39,459 nucleotides of DNA. Source: Candidatus Methylomirabilota bacterium. Lineage in GTDB: Bacteria; Methylomirabilota; Methylomirabilia; Rokubacteriales; CSP1-6. The notes beneath the pieces were generated by a model, which was not told the DNA's origin, did no database searches, and saw only the letters and a program-made list of their open reading frames with translations. Shown here piece after piece: positions 1-10,157 of the stretch. Position 1 is the stretch's first letter. Each line of letters opens with the position of its first letter. The position numbers and the translations under genes were made by a program. The DNA is taken from positions 1-39,459 of the forward strand of contig DATFYA010000100.1 in NCBI GenBank assembly GCA_035315345.1, given 5' to 3'.

Positions 1-188
1 GTGAGCAGGCTGTTCACGAGCGGCTTGCCGAACTCTGCTTTCTGGGCCGCGTGGAAGTCGATGTGCAGCGGCTGCGGGTTCATGGTGAGGCAGGTGAAGA
101 AGACGTTGTCGGATTCGGTGATGGTGCGCCCGGGCTGATGCTGGAAGGTCTGCCCCAGCTCCAGCTCCTCGAACAGCTTGCCGGCCAT
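1..188 (-). CDS. MaoC-like dehydratase/hydratase, 3' end outside window
   Basis: Reading back from an ATG at 188, the first 62 codons encode a hot-dog-fold MaoC-type N-terminus: the segment [16 protein letters not shown] followed by NPQPLHIDF is the typical start of MaoC-like acyl-CoA hydratases, which add or remove water on enoyl-CoA or beta-methylmalyl-CoA-type substrates. An AAGGAGG ribosome binding site lies 6-7 nt upstream of the ATG. The gene begins 36 nt after the stop of the isochorismatase-fold gene and is the last visible member of the long minus-strand operon. The catalytic Asp/His region of the family lies partly in the missing part, so substrate cannot be inferred. The role next to amide hydrolases is unclear; it may handle a CoA-bound product. 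Confidence 0.75.
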   Translation of the reverse strand, partial: MAGKLFEELELGQTFQHQPGRTITESDNVFFTCLTMNPQPLHIDFHAAQKAEFGKPLVNSLL

Positions 189-224
189 CGGTGGCCTCCT
201 TGCCGGGTGGGCGGAGCGGGGGTC

Positions 225-905
225 CTAGCGCGCAGCGGCGGGGACGGCGTCGAGCTCGGCGATGACCTGCGCGCTCGAGTCCACCCGGCCGAGCAGCCGC
301 GCGAAGTTCTCGCAGGCCGCGTCGTGCAGCCGGCGGCTGGCCGCGCCGCAGCCGTCCTCCACGAGCAGGCAGCGGAAGCCCCGGTCGGCTGCGTCCCGTG
401 CCGTCCCCTCCACGCAGGAGTTGGTGGACACGCCGGTGAACACGAGCTGCTCCACGCCCCACGCGCGCACCAGCCGCTCGAAGCCCGAGGAGTGGAACGC
501 GCTCATCGTGGTCTTGTTCAGCACCGGCTCGTGCGGCCGCGGCGCCAGTGCGTCCAGGATCTCGTGCTCGCGCCGGCCCTTCGTGTTGCCGACCGCCTCC
601 GCCATCGGGCGCATGTGCGGCGGCAGATCGCTGTAGTCGGGCAGCTCGGAGCCCACCGTGAGGTACACGACCCGGAGGCCGCGGCCGCGGAAGACCTCGA
701 GCAGCCGCTGGATGGTCGGGACCACCACGCTCTCGATCCGATCGAAGCGCTCGCCGCCCTGGTCCTGGCGCCCCTGGTCCTTCAGGAGCCGCCCCAGCCC
801 CTCGTGGCGCGATCCGCTCGCGTATTGCATGTCCACCACCACCAGCGCCACCCGCTTCGCGTCGAGATGGAACCCCGGGTTGAACTGCCCGGCGTAGTCC
901 TTCAC
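225..905 (-). CDS. isochorismatase-fold cysteine hydrolase (carbamoyl/ureido-type amidase candidate)
   Basis: A 226-residue cysteine hydrolase of the isochorismatase/nicotinamidase superfamily. The triad is visible as Asp25 (VVVDMQ), Lys131 (LNKTTMSAF) and Cys164 (STNSCVEGTARDAADRG). Members include N-carbamoylsarcosine amidase, ureidoacrylate amidohydrolase RutB and biuret hydrolase. I chose GTG at 905. A longer ATG start at 968 would add residues encoded by a palindromic repeat (902-938), which looks non-genic; the repeat's purine-rich arm supplies a GGGGAG ribosome binding site instead. It follows the hydantoinase-family gene by 64 nt, so it is a good candidate for hydrolysing the carbamoyl product of ring opening. 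That role is inferred from context. Confidence 0.85.
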   Translation of the reverse strand: MKDYAGQFNPGFHLDAKRVALVVVDMQYASGSRHEGLGRLLKDQGRQDQGGERFDRIESVVVPTIQRLLEVFRGRGLRVVYLTVGSELPDYSDLPPHMRPMAEAVGNTKGRREHEILDALAPRPHEPVLNKTTMSAFHSSGFERLVRAWGVEQLVFTGVSTNSCVEGTARDAADRGFRCLLVEDGCGAASRRLHDAACENFARLLGRVDSSAQVIAELDAVPAAAR

Positions 906-938
906 CCCCTCTCCCCCCAGGGGAGCGGGCCGGGGTGA
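902..938. repeat. REP-like palindromic element
   Basis: An imperfect palindrome with outer arms TCACCCC (902-908) and GGGGTGA (932-938) and inner arms of the CTCTCCCC / GGGGAG type. This pyrimidine-rich/purine-rich design is common among dispersed intergenic palindromes of high-GC bacteria. It sits between the hydantoinase and isochorismatase-fold genes and contains the proposed GTG start of the latter. Only one copy is seen in this window, so its dispersed nature is an inference. Confidence 0.5.
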
Positions 939-969
939 GGGGCGCGCCGTGGACCCGGACATGGACAAC

Positions 970-2400
970 CTAGCAGGCCGGACGCCGCAGCACGCCCGGA
1001 TCGATCCGCCGCGACACCCACTGCCCGTCGCTCGGGCTGCCGAGCAGGCGTCCCCGCTCGGCGATCACCTTCCCGCGCAGCAGGGTCATCACCGGCCAGC
1101 CCGAGACCGCCCAGCCCTCCCAGGGGCTGTAGTCCGTCACGTGGAAGTCGTCCTTGGTGAGCGTCTTGCGGATCGTCGGATCGATCAGCACCAGATCGGC
1201 GTCGCTGCCCGGGGCGATCACGCCCTTCTTCGGGTAGAGGCCCATGATCCTGGCCGCGTTCGTCGCGGTGATGTCGGCGAAGCGGGTCAGCGACATGCCG
1301 CGCTTGACCACACCCTCGGTGAAGCCGATGCCGATCCGCGCCTCCGCGCCCACGTTGCCGCCGGTGACGTCCTCGATCGTGCGCCCCTTCAACTTCAACT
1401 CGAGGCTCGTCGGGTACTCGTCGGTGGCGAGCGTCGAGAGCCCGTCGTGCACCAGTCCGTTCCAGAGGGCCTGCTGGTCCTCCGGGAACTTCAGCGACGG
1501 ATAGGTGTGCGAGCAGAAGCCTCGCGGGGTCTTGTAGTACTCCGCGTTGAAGCAGGCGTACTGGTGAAGCGTCTCGCCGTAGACCGGCAGCCCCTGCGCG
1601 CGAGCCTCCGCGACCGTCTCGACGCCTTCGCGCGCCGAGACGTGCACGAAGTACACGCCGGCGCCGCTGGCCCTGGCGAGCGCCACGGTGCGGCGGAAGG
1701 CGAGCAGCTCGGAGAGCTTGGTGTGCACCAGGTGGAGATTCGTCCCGTCCATCCGGCCTTCCTCGCGGAAGCGCTCGTAGTTGAACTGGACCAGATCCTC
1801 GTCCTCGCCGTGCACGACCATGATCCCGCCCGCCTTCGCGACCTTCTCCATGGCGAAATGGATGCGGCCGAAGTCGATGCGGTTGCCCGACCGCTTGGGA
1901 TGCGGCGGCAGCACGTTGGTGGTGAAGACCTTGAAGCTCGGATGGCCCGCCTGGATCGCCTCGCCGATCTGGTCGAAGACGCGGATGGGCAGCGCGCCGG
2001 CCAGGGTGATGTGGAACGCGTAGTCGACGTAGGAGTTGCCCTTCCACCGACTGGCGCGCTGCTCGATCACCGGCTGGATATCGCCGCCCGGCCGCACGTA
2101 GGCGAAGTCGATATGGGTGGTGGTGCCACCGCACGCCATCCCGCGGGTGTCGTCCTCGGGCCCCAGGGTGATCGCGGGCTCCTCGGGATGCGACATGATC
2201 CCGTGGGCCAGGTGCGCGTGGGGCTCGACGCCCCCCGGGGAGACGATCTGGCCGGCCGCATCGATGACCCGCGCGGCGTCGGTCGGCAGCGTGCCGGGCG
2301 CGGCGACCACCGCGATCTGCTCGCCGCGCACGCCCACGTCCCAGAGGCCGGCGCCCTGCGGCGTGATCACCTGCCCGTTGCGGATCACCAGGTCGAGCAC
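970..2400 (-). CDS. hydantoinase/dihydropyrimidinase-family cyclic amidohydrolase
   Basis: A 476-residue zinc amidohydrolase of the D-hydantoinase/dihydropyrimidinase group, which opens cyclic ureides or imides to N-carbamoyl acids. Visible metal-site residues are His61 and His63 (VEPHAHL), the probable carboxylated Lys157 (SFKVFTTN), His197 (VVHGED), His253 (FVHVSA) and Asp327 (ATDEYP). Length fits the family. The GTG start at 2400 has no ribosome binding site; a TAGGCT hexamer at 2412-2407 lies just 6 nt upstream, so an additional leaderless transcript is possible. It lies downstream of the Liv transporter, the amidase and a second binding protein, which suggests it processes the imported compound. 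Substrate (hydantoin, dihydropyrimidine, N-methylhydantoin, other imide) cannot be told from sequence. Confidence 0.9.
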   Translation of the reverse strand: MLDLVIRNGQVITPQGAGLWDVGVRGEQIAVVAAPGTLPTDAARVIDAAGQIVSPGGVEPHAHLAHGIMSHPEEPAITLGPEDDTRGMACGGTTTHIDFAYVRPGGDIQPVIEQRASRWKGNSYVDYAFHITLAGALPIRVFDQIGEAIQAGHPSFKVFTTNVLPPHPKRSGNRIDFGRIHFAMEKVAKAGGIMVVHGEDEDLVQFNYERFREEGRMDGTNLHLVHTKLSELLAFRRTVALARASGAGVYFVHVSAREGVETVAEARAQGLPVYGETLHQYACFNAEYYKTPRGFCSHTYPSLKFPEDQQALWNGLVHDGLSTLATDEYPTSLELKLKGRTIEDVTGGNVGAEARIGIGFTEGVVKRGMSLTRFADITATNAARIMGLYPKKGVIAPGSDADLVLIDPTIRKTLTKDDFHVTDYSPWEGWAVSGWPVMTLLRGKVIAERGRLLGSPSDGQWVSRRIDPGVLRRPAC

Positions 2401-2406
2401 GAACGG

Positions 2407-2412
2407 AGCCTA
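2407..2412 (-). promoter_or_regulatory. TAGGCT -10-like element before the hydantoinase gene
   Basis: On the minus strand TAGGCT is followed by 6 nt and then the GTG start. The same hexamer occurs at the expected place before several other genes here, including one with a perfect TTGACA 17 nt upstream (32507-32535). If it works here, the transcript would begin at or next to the start codon. No good -35 is seen. Confidence 0.35.
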
Positions 2413-2454
2413 GCCCAGGTCCCGCGGGTCGTCAACGACCGGACGCACGCGCCG

Positions 2455-3413
2455 TCATTCGACGACCTTGTCGGCCCTGGCGAGCAGCGACGCCGGGATC
2501 GTCAGGCCAAGAGCCCGGGCCGTCTTCAGGTTGATGACGAGCTGGAACTTGCTCGGCCGCTGGATGGGAAGATCCGCCGGCCGCGCACCCTTCAGGATGC
2601 GATCGACGTACTGCGCGGCCTGACGGTACATCCCCAGGAGATCCGGCCCGTAGCCGAGCAGCCCGCCCGCGTCGGCGAAGGCCGGGAAGATGCTCGCGGC
2701 GGGAAGCCGGTGGCGCTGCGCCCCCTCCGCAATGTGGGCCCGCGCCGCGAAGACGTCGGGCGACGTCAGGACCAGGAGCGCCTGGGGACGTGCCTTCATC
2801 GCGCGCTCGACCACGTCGGCCAGGTCGGCGGCCGATCGGATCGGGACCGGGATCAACGTGATGCCGGCGGTCTGCGCGGCCGCCTCCGCCGCCCGTAGCT
2901 GAGGGCCGCTGACTCGCTCGTCCCACAGCACGGCGAGCCGGGCCAGGCGCGGCACCGCCTCGCGCAGGAGCTCGATCTGCTTGCCCGCCAGCTCGGGCAG
3001 GTCGAGGAAGATGCCGGTCACGTTTCCACCCGGGCGGGCCAGGCTGGCGACGAATCGGCCGGCCACGGGGTCGCTCTCCAGATCGATGGCAACGATCGGG
3101 ATCGTGGTGGTCAGGCCCAGCCCCCGAGCCAGCCGGAACGGACCGGGGAGTACCAGGCAAGCCGGCGCCTGCCGCACGATCGCCTCGATATCACCGGCGC
3201 CGTCCTCCGGCGCTCGGCGCCAGTCGATCACGATGTTACGCCCGTCCTGGTAGCCGAGGTCCCGGAGCCCGCCGACGAATGCGTCGCGGGTCGCTGGAAC
3301 CGTCGTCACGAGCGCCACCCGGGGCCCCGGATCGGCGGCACCGGCCGGCCCAGGCGGCAGCGACATGATCGTGAGCGCAAGCCCGATCGACCGCGCGACC
3401 GGACCAGCGGCCA

Positions 3414-3414
<1 letters not shown>
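2455..3414 (-). CDS. ABC_sub_bind-family solute-binding protein
   Basis: A 319-residue secreted binding protein of the ABC_sub_bind family (Pfam family of periplasmic binding-protein-like proteins, often called ABC transporter substrate-binding protein in soil bacteria). It has an N-terminal hydrophobic signal segment ending near AGAADPG, then the two-lobe pattern with FVGGLRDLGYQDGRNI, SLARPGGNVTG and the characteristic C-terminus LPASLL-like IPASLLARADKVVE. The ATG at 3414 overlaps the amidase stop as TGATG, so translation is probably coupled; an ATG 30 nt further upstream is less likely. No permease of its own type is next to it, so within this operon it is a second binding protein besides LivK. 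Confidence 0.8.
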
Positions 3415-4844
<1,430 letters not shown>

Positions 4845-4857
4845 GGGCATCGCTCCG

Positions 4858-5568
4858 TCACATCCCGAGATAGGCGCGCTGCACGTGCTCGTTGTCGAGC
4901 AGATCTCGTCCCGCGCCCGAGAGCACGACGCGGCCGTTCTCCAGCACGTAGCCGCGTCCGGCGAGCGCCAGCGCCTGCCGGGTGTTCTGCTCGACCAGCA
5001 GCACCGTCGTCCCCGTCCGGTTGATCTCGCCGATGATGCGGAAGATCTCCTGGACGATCTTGGGCGCCAGCCCGAGCGAGGGCTCGTCCAGCATGAGCAG
5101 GCGCGGTCGTGCCATCAGCGCGCGGCCGACGGCCAGCATCTGCTGCTGGCCGCCCGACATGGTGCCGGCGGCCTGGCGCCGACGCTCCCCGAGAATCGGG
5201 AAGAGGGCGAGCACACGATCCAGGCTCTCGCGTCGGTGCGGCCGCGCCGCCGCGGTGTAGGAGCCCAGCTCGAGGTTCTCCAGCACGGTGAGGCTCGGGA
5301 AGATCTTGCGGCCCTCGGGCACCTGGACCACGCCCCGCTCGACGACCGCGTGGCTCGGCAGCCGGTCCAGGCGCGCCCCGTCGAGCGTGATCTCGCCGGC
5401 GCGCGGGCGCAGCAGGCCGGAGATCGCGCGGAGCATCGTGGTCTTGCCCGCGCCGTTGGCGCCGACCACCGAGAGGATCTCGCCCGACTCGATGACGAGG
5501 TCCACGCCGGTCAGCGCGGGCAGGTCGCCGTAGGCCACGTCGATTCCGCGGAGGCTGAGCAGGCTCAC
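4858..5568 (-). CDS. livF: branched-chain-type ABC transporter ATP-binding protein LivF
   Basis: A 236-residue ABC ATPase. Walker A is GANGAGKT (about residues 36-43), the signature is MSGGQQQMLA, and Walker B is LLMLDEPSLGL, followed by the short LivF-type C-terminus. LivF couples ATP hydrolysis to import through LivH/LivM. The GTG start overlaps the livG stop as GTGA. Given the hydrolases that follow, the imported compound may be an amide or ureide rather than an amino acid; members of this transporter family import urea and amides in other bacteria. Confidence 0.93.
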   Translation of the reverse strand: MSLLSLRGIDVAYGDLPALTGVDLVIESGEILSVVGANGAGKTTMLRAISGLLRPRAGEITLDGARLDRLPSHAVVERGVVQVPEGRKIFPSLTVLENLELGSYTAAARPHRRESLDRVLALFPILGERRRQAAGTMSGGQQQMLAVGRALMARPRLLMLDEPSLGLAPKIVQEIFRIIGEINRTGTTVLLVEQNTRQALALAGRGYVLENGRVVLSGAGRDLLDNEHVQRAYLGM

Positions 5569-6299
5569 CGCGCCTCCTCCACCGCTTCGCCGAGGTACGC
5601 CTCGATCACCCGCGGGTCCCGGGCCACCGCGGCCGGCGCGCCCTCGGCGATCTTCTCGCCGTGGTGGAGGACCACCAGCCGATGGGAGAGCGCCAGGATC
5701 GCGCGCATGACGTGCTCGATGATCAGCAGGCTCACCCCGCGGGCGTGGATGCGGCGGATCAGCCCGATGATGGCCTCGATCTCGGTCGGGTTCAGCCCGG
5801 ACATCACTTCATCCAGTAGCAGGAGCCGCGGGCCGGTGGCAAGGCCGCGCGCCACCTCCAGGCGCTTGCGGTCGGCCAGCGTGAGGTGCCGCGCCGGCAT
5901 GTCCCGCCGGGGCCCGAGGCCGACGAAGTCCACGATCTCGGCGGCCCGGGCGCGCGCCCCGGCGACGTCGCCCACCCGATTGAACGCGCCGACCATCACG
6001 TTCTCCAGCGTGGTGAGCCCCGCGAACGGCTGGACCAGCTGAAAGGTCCGCGCGAGACCGCGCCGGCAGATCGCGTGAGGCTTGAGGCCCACCAGCGAGA
6101 CGCCGTCGAAGTGGATCGAGCCCTCGCTCGGACCGTGAAAGCCCGCGATGAGATGGAAGACGGTCGTCTTGCCGGCGCCGTTGGGCCCGATGAGCCCCAC
6201 GATCTCGCCCGGCGCCACCGAGAGGTCGAAGTGATTGACCGCCACCAGCCCGCCGAAACGCTTGGTGAGCCCGCGGACCTCGAGCCCCGGACCGCTCAC
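5565..6299 (-). CDS. livG: branched-chain-type ABC transporter ATP-binding protein LivG
   Basis: A 244-residue ABC ATPase with Walker A GPNGAGKTT near residue 38, the long LivG-type insert, the region LTLADRKRLEVARGLA in place of a classic LSGGQ signature (usual for LivG), Walker B LLLLDEVMSGL and the switch histidine in IIEHVM. The GTG start at 6299 overlaps the livM stop as GTGA. The frame is open for a further 830 nt upstream, but that part is an overlap with livM and reads as low-complexity shadow. Confidence 0.92.
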   Translation of the reverse strand: MSGPGLEVRGLTKRFGGLVAVNHFDLSVAPGEIVGLIGPNGAGKTTVFHLIAGFHGPSEGSIHFDGVSLVGLKPHAICRRGLARTFQLVQPFAGLTTLENVMVGAFNRVGDVAGARARAAEIVDFVGLGPRRDMPARHLTLADRKRLEVARGLATGPRLLLLDEVMSGLNPTEIEAIIGLIRRIHARGVSLLIIEHVMRAILALSHRLVVLHHGEKIAEGAPAAVARDPRVIEAYLGEAVEEAR

Positions 6300-7252
6300 A
6301 CCGCCCGCTCCGCGCCGCGCCGGCGGCTTCGAAACCAGCCCACGAGCCCGTTGGGCAGAAACGAGATGACGAGGATCAGGATGAGGCCGTACAGCATGAT
6401 GTCGGCCCCGGCGCGGCCCCGCAGCAGAGCCCGCGTCACCTCGGAGATCGGGGTCAGCACGAACGAGCCCAGCAGCGGCCCGGCCACCGTGCCGGCGCCG
6501 CCCACGATCGCGGGGAGCAGGGCGCCGATGGAGATCGCGGGCCCGAAGGTGATGGTGGGATCGATGTAGGCGAAGTACTGCGCGTAGAACGTCCCGCCGA
6601 GCGCGGTGAGGAACGACGACACCGCCATCGCGCGCAGCTTGGTGGAGAGCGCGTCGACGCCGGCCGCCTCCGCCGCGTCCTCGTTCTCGCGCACCGCGGC
6701 GAGAGCGTAGCCCATCCGGGACCGCTCGATCACCCGCGTGATCCACACCGCTCCCATCGCCATCGCGAAGATGACGTAGTAGTAGGGCAGCTTCTCCGCG
6801 AACAGGAACATCGCGGGCGCCGAGCCGCGGTTCGGCACCACCAGGCCCAACGAGGAGCCCACCGCCTTCCAGTTCACCGCCACCACCCGCAGCATCTCCG
6901 CGAAGGCCAGCGTCACCAGCGAGAAGTAGGGCCCGCGCAGCCCGTAGCGGAACGACAGGTAGCCGGCGAAGAGCCCGAAGCCGGCGGCGAGCGCGCCGCC
7001 GGCCAGCATCCCGAGCCAGGGGCTCCATCCCCAGTGCAGCAGCAGCAGGGTCGAGGTGTAGGCGCCGATCCCGAAGAAGGCGGCGTGGCCGAACGAGAAC
7101 TGCCCGCCGTAGCCGCCGAGGATGTTCCAGCACGCGCCGAGGTAGCCGAAGAAGAGGATGCTGATGAGGACGTCGAGCGCGTACTTGGGAAGGAGCGGAG
7201 GCACCGCGACCAGGGCGGCCAGGCCGACGCCGAGGAGGACCCTAGCGGCCAC
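6296..7252 (-). CDS. livM: branched-chain-type ABC transporter permease LivM
   Basis: A 318-residue polytopic membrane permease. The family signature GGYGGQFSFGHAAFFGIGAYT lies in the first third, with about eight hydrophobic segments and a basic C-terminal tail (RSRRRG). It forms the import channel with LivH. The GTG start overlaps the end of livH by 11 nt and its own stop overlaps the livG start. Confidence 0.92.
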   Translation of the reverse strand: MAARVLLGVGLAALVAVPPLLPKYALDVLISILFFGYLGACWNILGGYGGQFSFGHAAFFGIGAYTSTLLLLHWGWSPWLGMLAGGALAAGFGLFAGYLSFRYGLRGPYFSLVTLAFAEMLRVVAVNWKAVGSSLGLVVPNRGSAPAMFLFAEKLPYYYVIFAMAMGAVWITRVIERSRMGYALAAVRENEDAAEAAGVDALSTKLRAMAVSSFLTALGGTFYAQYFAYIDPTITFGPAISIGALLPAIVGGAGTVAGPLLGSFVLTPISEVTRALLRGRAGADIMLYGLILILVISFLPNGLVGWFRSRRRGAERAV

Positions 7253-8114
7253 GACGCGCGCCGAAGAGGCCCTCGGGGCGGAGCAGCAGCACGATCACGA
7301 AGAGGCCGAAGACCACGAGCTGCTTCAGCGAGCCGGGCAGGAACGCGGCGCCGAGCGATTCGGCCAGCCCCACGATGAAGCCGCCCGCGAGCGCGCCCAG
7401 GAAGTTGCCCATGCCGCCGAGCACCACCACCACGAAGGCCATGATGTTGAAGCTCTCGCCCACGTCGGGCGCCACGTAGAAGAACGGGGTGATCAGCGCC
7501 CCCGCCACCGCCACGCACGCGGAACCGATGCCGAACGCGACCCCCCGGATCCGCGCCACGTCGATGCCGACCAGGCGCGCCCCCTCCGGCTCCTCGGCGA
7601 GGGCGCGGATGGCCTTGCCCGCGTCCGTGGTGCGCAGGAATGCCCAGAGCGCGAGCCCGACCAGCACCGCCCCGCCCGCCGCGATGAGACGCGGCACCTC
7701 CACCAGCACGTCGCCCAGCATGAACGAGGCGCCCGAGTACCACACGCGCAAGGTCCGGAAGTCGCCCTGCCAGAGCACGAGGGCCAGGTTCTCCAGGAAC
7801 AACGCGACGCCGAGCGTGAGCAGCAGCTGGTTGTGCTCGGCGGCGGCCCGGTTCGGCTCGATGATCACGCGCTGGATGAGCACGCCCAGCGCGAAGAAGA
7901 GCGGGCCGGTGACGACGATGGAGAGGTACGGATCCACCCCGAGCAGCACGAACAGCCAGTACGAGGTGTACATGGCCAGCATCATCACCGCCCCGTGGGC
8001 GAAGTTGATGATGCGCAGCACCCCGAAGATGAGGGACAGCCCGCTCGCGACCAGACCGTAGACGCCGCCGAGCAGCAGGCCGCTGACGACGGCCTGGAAG
8101 AAGAGCCAGGTCAC
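7242..8114 (-). CDS. livH: branched-chain-type ABC transporter permease LivH
   Basis: A 290-residue membrane permease with the LivH hallmarks GGVYGLVASGLSLIFGVLRIINFAHG at the N-terminus and MAFVVVVLGGMGNFLGALAGG near the C-terminus. The GTG start is 10 nt after the livK stop. Eight or so membrane segments are evident. Confidence 0.92.
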   Translation of the reverse strand: MTWLFFQAVVSGLLLGGVYGLVASGLSLIFGVLRIINFAHGAVMMLAMYTSYWLFVLLGVDPYLSIVVTGPLFFALGVLIQRVIIEPNRAAAEHNQLLLTLGVALFLENLALVLWQGDFRTLRVWYSGASFMLGDVLVEVPRLIAAGGAVLVGLALWAFLRTTDAGKAIRALAEEPEGARLVGIDVARIRGVAFGIGSACVAVAGALITPFFYVAPDVGESFNIMAFVVVVLGGMGNFLGALAGGFIVGLAESLGAAFLPGSLKQLVVFGLFVIVLLLRPEGLFGARRGR

Positions 8115-8124
8115 CTCGCGGCGG

Positions 8125-9381
8125 CTAGCCCTTCCACTTCGGAACCGGGAACACCGGCTTGGCCTCCAGGAAGCGCGCCGGCCCCACCACCACCGGCTTG
8201 CCCCCCTGCACCTGCAGCAGGGCCGGGGTGGCGTTGACGTTCTCGCCGCTGTCGTCGAAGCGGATCGCGTCCTGGGTGAGGATGTGGTCGGTGAGATTGG
8301 TCTTGGCGATCGCGTCGCGCACCTTCTCGCGATCGGTCGAGGCCGCCCGCTCGAGCGCGTCCTTGAGCACGAACATCACCTGGTAGCCCTGGACCCCGTG
8401 GTTCGACATCACCGAGTTGTACTTCTTCTGGTAGGCCTCGAACACCGCGCGGGCCCGCGGGCTCTGCGGGTTGTGCCAGTAGTTGCCGTCGAAGAGCAGG
8501 TCGGTCAGCTCGCGGTTCTCCGCGATGAACTTGGGATTCGAGTAGGCCGCGTTGGCCAGCCCCACCAGCGCGTTGACTCCGATCCGCAGCTTGGAGGCGG
8601 TCTCCGCGATCAGCTTGGAGTCGCCGTAGTAGCCGCTGATCACGAGCAGATCCGGCCGGGCCGCCTTGACCTTGGAGAGCTCGGCGGTGAAGTCGGGGGA
8701 GCGCAGGTTGTAGGGCACGCGCTGCACGACCTCGTAGCTCATCTTGGCCGCGAAGGCCTCCACGTGGTTGCCCATGGTGGTGCCGAAGTTGCCGTCCTCG
8801 TGCATGATGGCCACCCGCTTGACCACCAGCCCCGCGTTCTTCGACATCTCGATCATGTTGCCGAGGGTGAGCGTGGCCATCGCGCGCGCGTTCGGCTGCA
8901 TGCGGAACGCGTAGTGGAGGCCGCCCTCGAGCACGTTGTCGGCCACGGTGGCCAGCAGCAGGAACGGGGTCTTGTTCTTCTCGGTGACCTGGCGCACCGA
9001 GAAGGCGACCAGGCTCGAGAAGGGGCCGATCAGCGCGGTCACGTTCTGGTCGATCAGGCGCGCCGCCTCCGAGTTGCCGAGCTCGACCTTGTTCTGGGTA
9101 TCGCCGGGGAGCAGCACGATCTTCGCGCCGCCGAGCGACTTGATGCCGCCCCCGCCGTTGATCTCGTCCACCGCCAGCTGCAGGCCGTTGAGGGCGAGCT
9201 GCGCCTCGAAGGCGAGCGGGCCCGTGACCGGCAGGATATAACCCACCTTGACCTCGCGCGCCTGGGCGCGCCCGATCGCGGGAGCGCCGAGCGCGGCCAT
9301 GGCCCCGGCCGCGCCGATGGTGCCGAGGAAGCGGCGACGGCCGAGAGAGGGAGCATCGCAACGGCGCGGGGTATTCGACAT
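8125..9381 (-). CDS. livK: Tat-exported branched-chain-type ABC substrate-binding protein LivK
   Basis: A 418-residue periplasmic binding protein of the LivK/leucine-binding family. The N-terminus has a twin-arginine signal (RRRFLG at 15-20, then a hydrophobic stretch ending APAIGRAQA). The mature part begins VKVGYILPVTGPLAFEA and contains NALVGLANAAYSNPKFIAENRELTD and the YQKKYN...GVQGYQVMFVLKDALERA region of the family. The ATG at 9381 has a GGAGG 6-7 nt upstream; a 47-codon upstream extension is open but lacks a site and covers the promoter. It is the first gene of the ten-gene operon. Ligand unknown. Confidence 0.92.
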   Translation of the reverse strand: MSNTPRRCDAPSLGRRRFLGTIGAAGAMAALGAPAIGRAQAREVKVGYILPVTGPLAFEAQLALNGLQLAVDEINGGGGIKSLGGAKIVLLPGDTQNKVELGNSEAARLIDQNVTALIGPFSSLVAFSVRQVTEKNKTPFLLLATVADNVLEGGLHYAFRMQPNARAMATLTLGNMIEMSKNAGLVVKRVAIMHEDGNFGTTMGNHVEAFAAKMSYEVVQRVPYNLRSPDFTAELSKVKAARPDLLVISGYYGDSKLIAETASKLRIGVNALVGLANAAYSNPKFIAENRELTDLLFDGNYWHNPQSPRARAVFEAYQKKYNSVMSNHGVQGYQVMFVLKDALERAASTDREKVRDAIAKTNLTDHILTQDAIRFDDSGENVNATPALLQVQGGKPVVVGPARFLEAKPVFPVPKWKG

Positions 9382-9421
9382 CGTGTCCTCCGGAGGGAGA
9401 TCGTGGGATCGGATGGGCGGG

Positions 9422-9451
9422 AGCCTAGCATCCTGGCCGCGCGATTTGCAA
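9422..9451 (-). promoter_or_regulatory. livK operon promoter
   Basis: On the minus strand TTGCAA (9451-9446), an 18-nt spacer and TGC-TAGGCT (-10-like element at 9427-9422 with an extended TGn). This would start transcription about 30 nt before the livK ATG, leaving room for the GGAGG site. Confidence 0.5.
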
Positions 9452-9522
9452 GGCGGCGTCCCGGTTAGTACGGGGGCGGGAGCGCCGGGCGGAGGCCCGC
9501 GCCCACCCAGGATCTCGCTCAC

Positions 9523-10089
9523 GTGACCGCGCTCTGGACATCATGTCTCGTGGTCGCCCTGGCCGAGATGGGCGACAAGACCCAGCTGATCGCCCTCGCC
9601 CTCGCCGCGCGATTTCAGCGCGCATGGACCATCATGCTCGGCATCCTGATCGCGACGACGCTCAATCACGCGCTGGCCGCCACCGCCGGGGTCTGGGTCG
9701 CACGTCGCCTGCCGCCGGCCGCGCTGGCGTGGGCGCTCGCCGTCGGGTTCATCGCGTTCGGCATCTGGACGCTCAGGCCGGACGAGGCCCCCGAGACGTC
9801 CGCGCCCGCTCGCTGGGGCCCGCTGCTCACCACCGTCGTCGTGTTCTTCCTCGCCGAGATGGGCGACAAGACACAGCTCGCCACCGTGGCGCTCGGCGCC
9901 CGCTTCGTGTCGGCCGCCGGGGTGACCGCGGGCAGCACGCTCGGCATGCTGGCCGCCGACGGGGCGGTCGTCCTCGGCGGGTCGTATCTCGCCCGGCTGG
10001 TCTCGCCGGTGACGCTGCGCCGCATCGCGGCGGCGCTGTTCCTGATCCTGGGCGTCGCGGCGCTCGCGGGCGCGCTCCGGCTGTCGTGA
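9523..10089 (+). CDS. GDT1/TMEM165 (UPF0016) family cation transporter
   Basis: A 188-residue membrane protein made of two homologous three-helix halves, each with the family motif E-x-G-D-K-T: LAEMGDKTQ at 14-21 (Glu15) and LAEMGDKTQ at 111-118 (Glu112). Family members move Mn2+ and/or Ca2+ (bacterial examples protect against manganese excess). The halves are joined by a short hydrophilic linker (RPDEAPETSAPARW). The GTG start at 9523 is the first in frame. It diverges from the livK operon across a 141-nt gap. No yybP-ykoY-type riboswitch is recognisable upstream. Confidence 0.88.
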   Translation: MTALWTSCLVVALAEMGDKTQLIALALAARFQRAWTIMLGILIATTLNHALAATAGVWVARRLPPAALAWALAVGFIAFGIWTLRPDEAPETSAPARWGPLLTTVVVFFLAEMGDKTQLATVALGARFVSAAGVTAGSTLGMLAADGAVVLGGSYLARLVSPVTLRRIAAALFLILGVAALAGALRLS

Positions 10090-10097
10090 TTCGCGAT

Positions 10098-10157
10098 TCA
10101 TCCACAGCTATCCACAAGGTTTCCCGTATCCCCAGCCTGCCCACATCTTGTGGATAA
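10098..10157. promoter_or_regulatory. cluster of DnaA-box-like nonamers
   Basis: Three matches to TTATCCACA lie within 60 bp: TCATCCACA (10098-10106, one mismatch), CTATCCACA (10108-10116, one mismatch) and a perfect box on the minus strand (10149-10157). The second and third also form an inverted repeat, CTATCCACAAG / CTTGTGGATAA. They sit in the gap between the GDT1-family gene and the DGQHR gene. They may regulate the latter; an origin is not supported because dnaA, dnaN, gidA or parAB are absent. Confidence 0.5.

Noticed and set aside
949-2898. Long open frames on the opposite strand of conserved genes (also at 3438-5024, 13117-14445, 36640-38400)
   Set aside because: They are mirror frames of well-recognised genes, rich in Arg, Gly, His and Ala as expected from GC-rich third positions, and show no domains.
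9382-9522. 47-residue N-terminal extension of LivK
   Set aside because: It would place the Tat signal inside the protein, has no ribosome binding site and covers the promoter.
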